Assembly: GCA_003161535.1 (NCBI GenBank)
Contig: PMOM01000048.1
Coordinates: 1-6,304, forward strand
Source of the DNA: Caulobacteraceae bacterium
GTDB lineage: Bacteria > Pseudomonadota > Alphaproteobacteria > Caulobacterales > Caulobacteraceae
Length of the DNA: 6,304 nucleotides
Direction: 5' to 3'
Shown here: one piece after another, positions 6,258 to 6,304 of the stretch
Position numbering within the stretch: the first letter of the stretch is position 1
Layout of the letters: every line of letters starts with the position of its first letter
Notes under the pieces: model-generated
What the model saw: the letters and a program-made list of their open reading frames with translations, nothing else
The model's database searches: none
What the model was told of the DNA's origin: nothing
Program-made: the position numbers and the translations under genes

Positions 6258-6304
6258 ATGCTTAGCCTTACCGATCCCGCCGACGACCAGCTGGTCGATC
6301 TGGT
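6258..6304 (+). CDS. Possible 5' end of a gene cut by the window edge
   Basis: ATG at 6258 opens a frame running off the window; the first residues are MLSLTDPADDQLVDLV. An in-frame TGA at 6246-6248 makes this ATG the only usable start of that frame. The acidic opening followed by DDQLVDLV resembles the N-terminus of ECF-type RNA polymerase sigma factors, which often begin with a short acidic stretch and a (D/E)xxLV helix. Sixteen residues are too few to name a family, and I see no Shine-Dalgarno just before it. The overlapping frame from ATG 6145, which has a strong Shine-Dalgarno, is the competing reading. The gene, if real, would be divergent from the aldo/keto reductase. Confidence 0.4.
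   Translation, partial: MLSLTDPADDQLVDL

Overview
The window is a GC-rich stretch of ordinary housekeeping genes. Protein sequences and gene order point to an alphaproteobacterium, most likely a member of the Caulobacteraceae (Caulobacter, Phenylobacterium or Brevundimonas type). This rests on recognising the proteins and on the trpFBA arrangement known from Caulobacter crescentus; no 16S or marker search was possible.

Bases 1-5086 are a tightly packed plus-strand run: the 3' end of ihfB (DNA-bending protein IHF beta), trpF, trpB, trpA, accD and folC. Junctions are a 5-base gap (ihfB/trpF), a 24-base gap (trpF/trpB), a 4-base GTGA overlap (trpB/trpA), a 10-base gap with a Shine-Dalgarno overlapping the upstream stop (trpA/accD), and a probable 4-base CTGA overlap (accD/folC). 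This looks like one transcription unit whose promoter lies left of the window. trpF, trpB and trpA encode the late tryptophan steps (phosphoribosylanthranilate isomerase and both tryptophan synthase subunits). The indole-glycerol-phosphate synthase step between them (trpC) and trpEGD are absent, so this is a split trp pathway. accD supplies the beta carboxyltransferase subunit of acetyl-CoA carboxylase. folC makes dihydrofolate and its polyglutamates.

Bases 5104-6093 hold a minus-strand aldo/keto reductase converging on folC with only 17 bases between the stop codons. Its start has the strongest ribosome binding site in the window.

Bases 6094-6304 are mostly intergenic. They carry a second strong Shine-Dalgarno-like block on the plus strand, a GC-rich hairpin, and the possible start of another plus-strand gene (ATG at 6258) cut by the window edge.

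I see no mobile element, CRISPR array, tRNA or rRNA, and no clearly new system. The points most worth a second look are the apparent CTG start of folC, the loss of most zinc-ribbon cysteines in AccD, and the unresolved start region at the right end.
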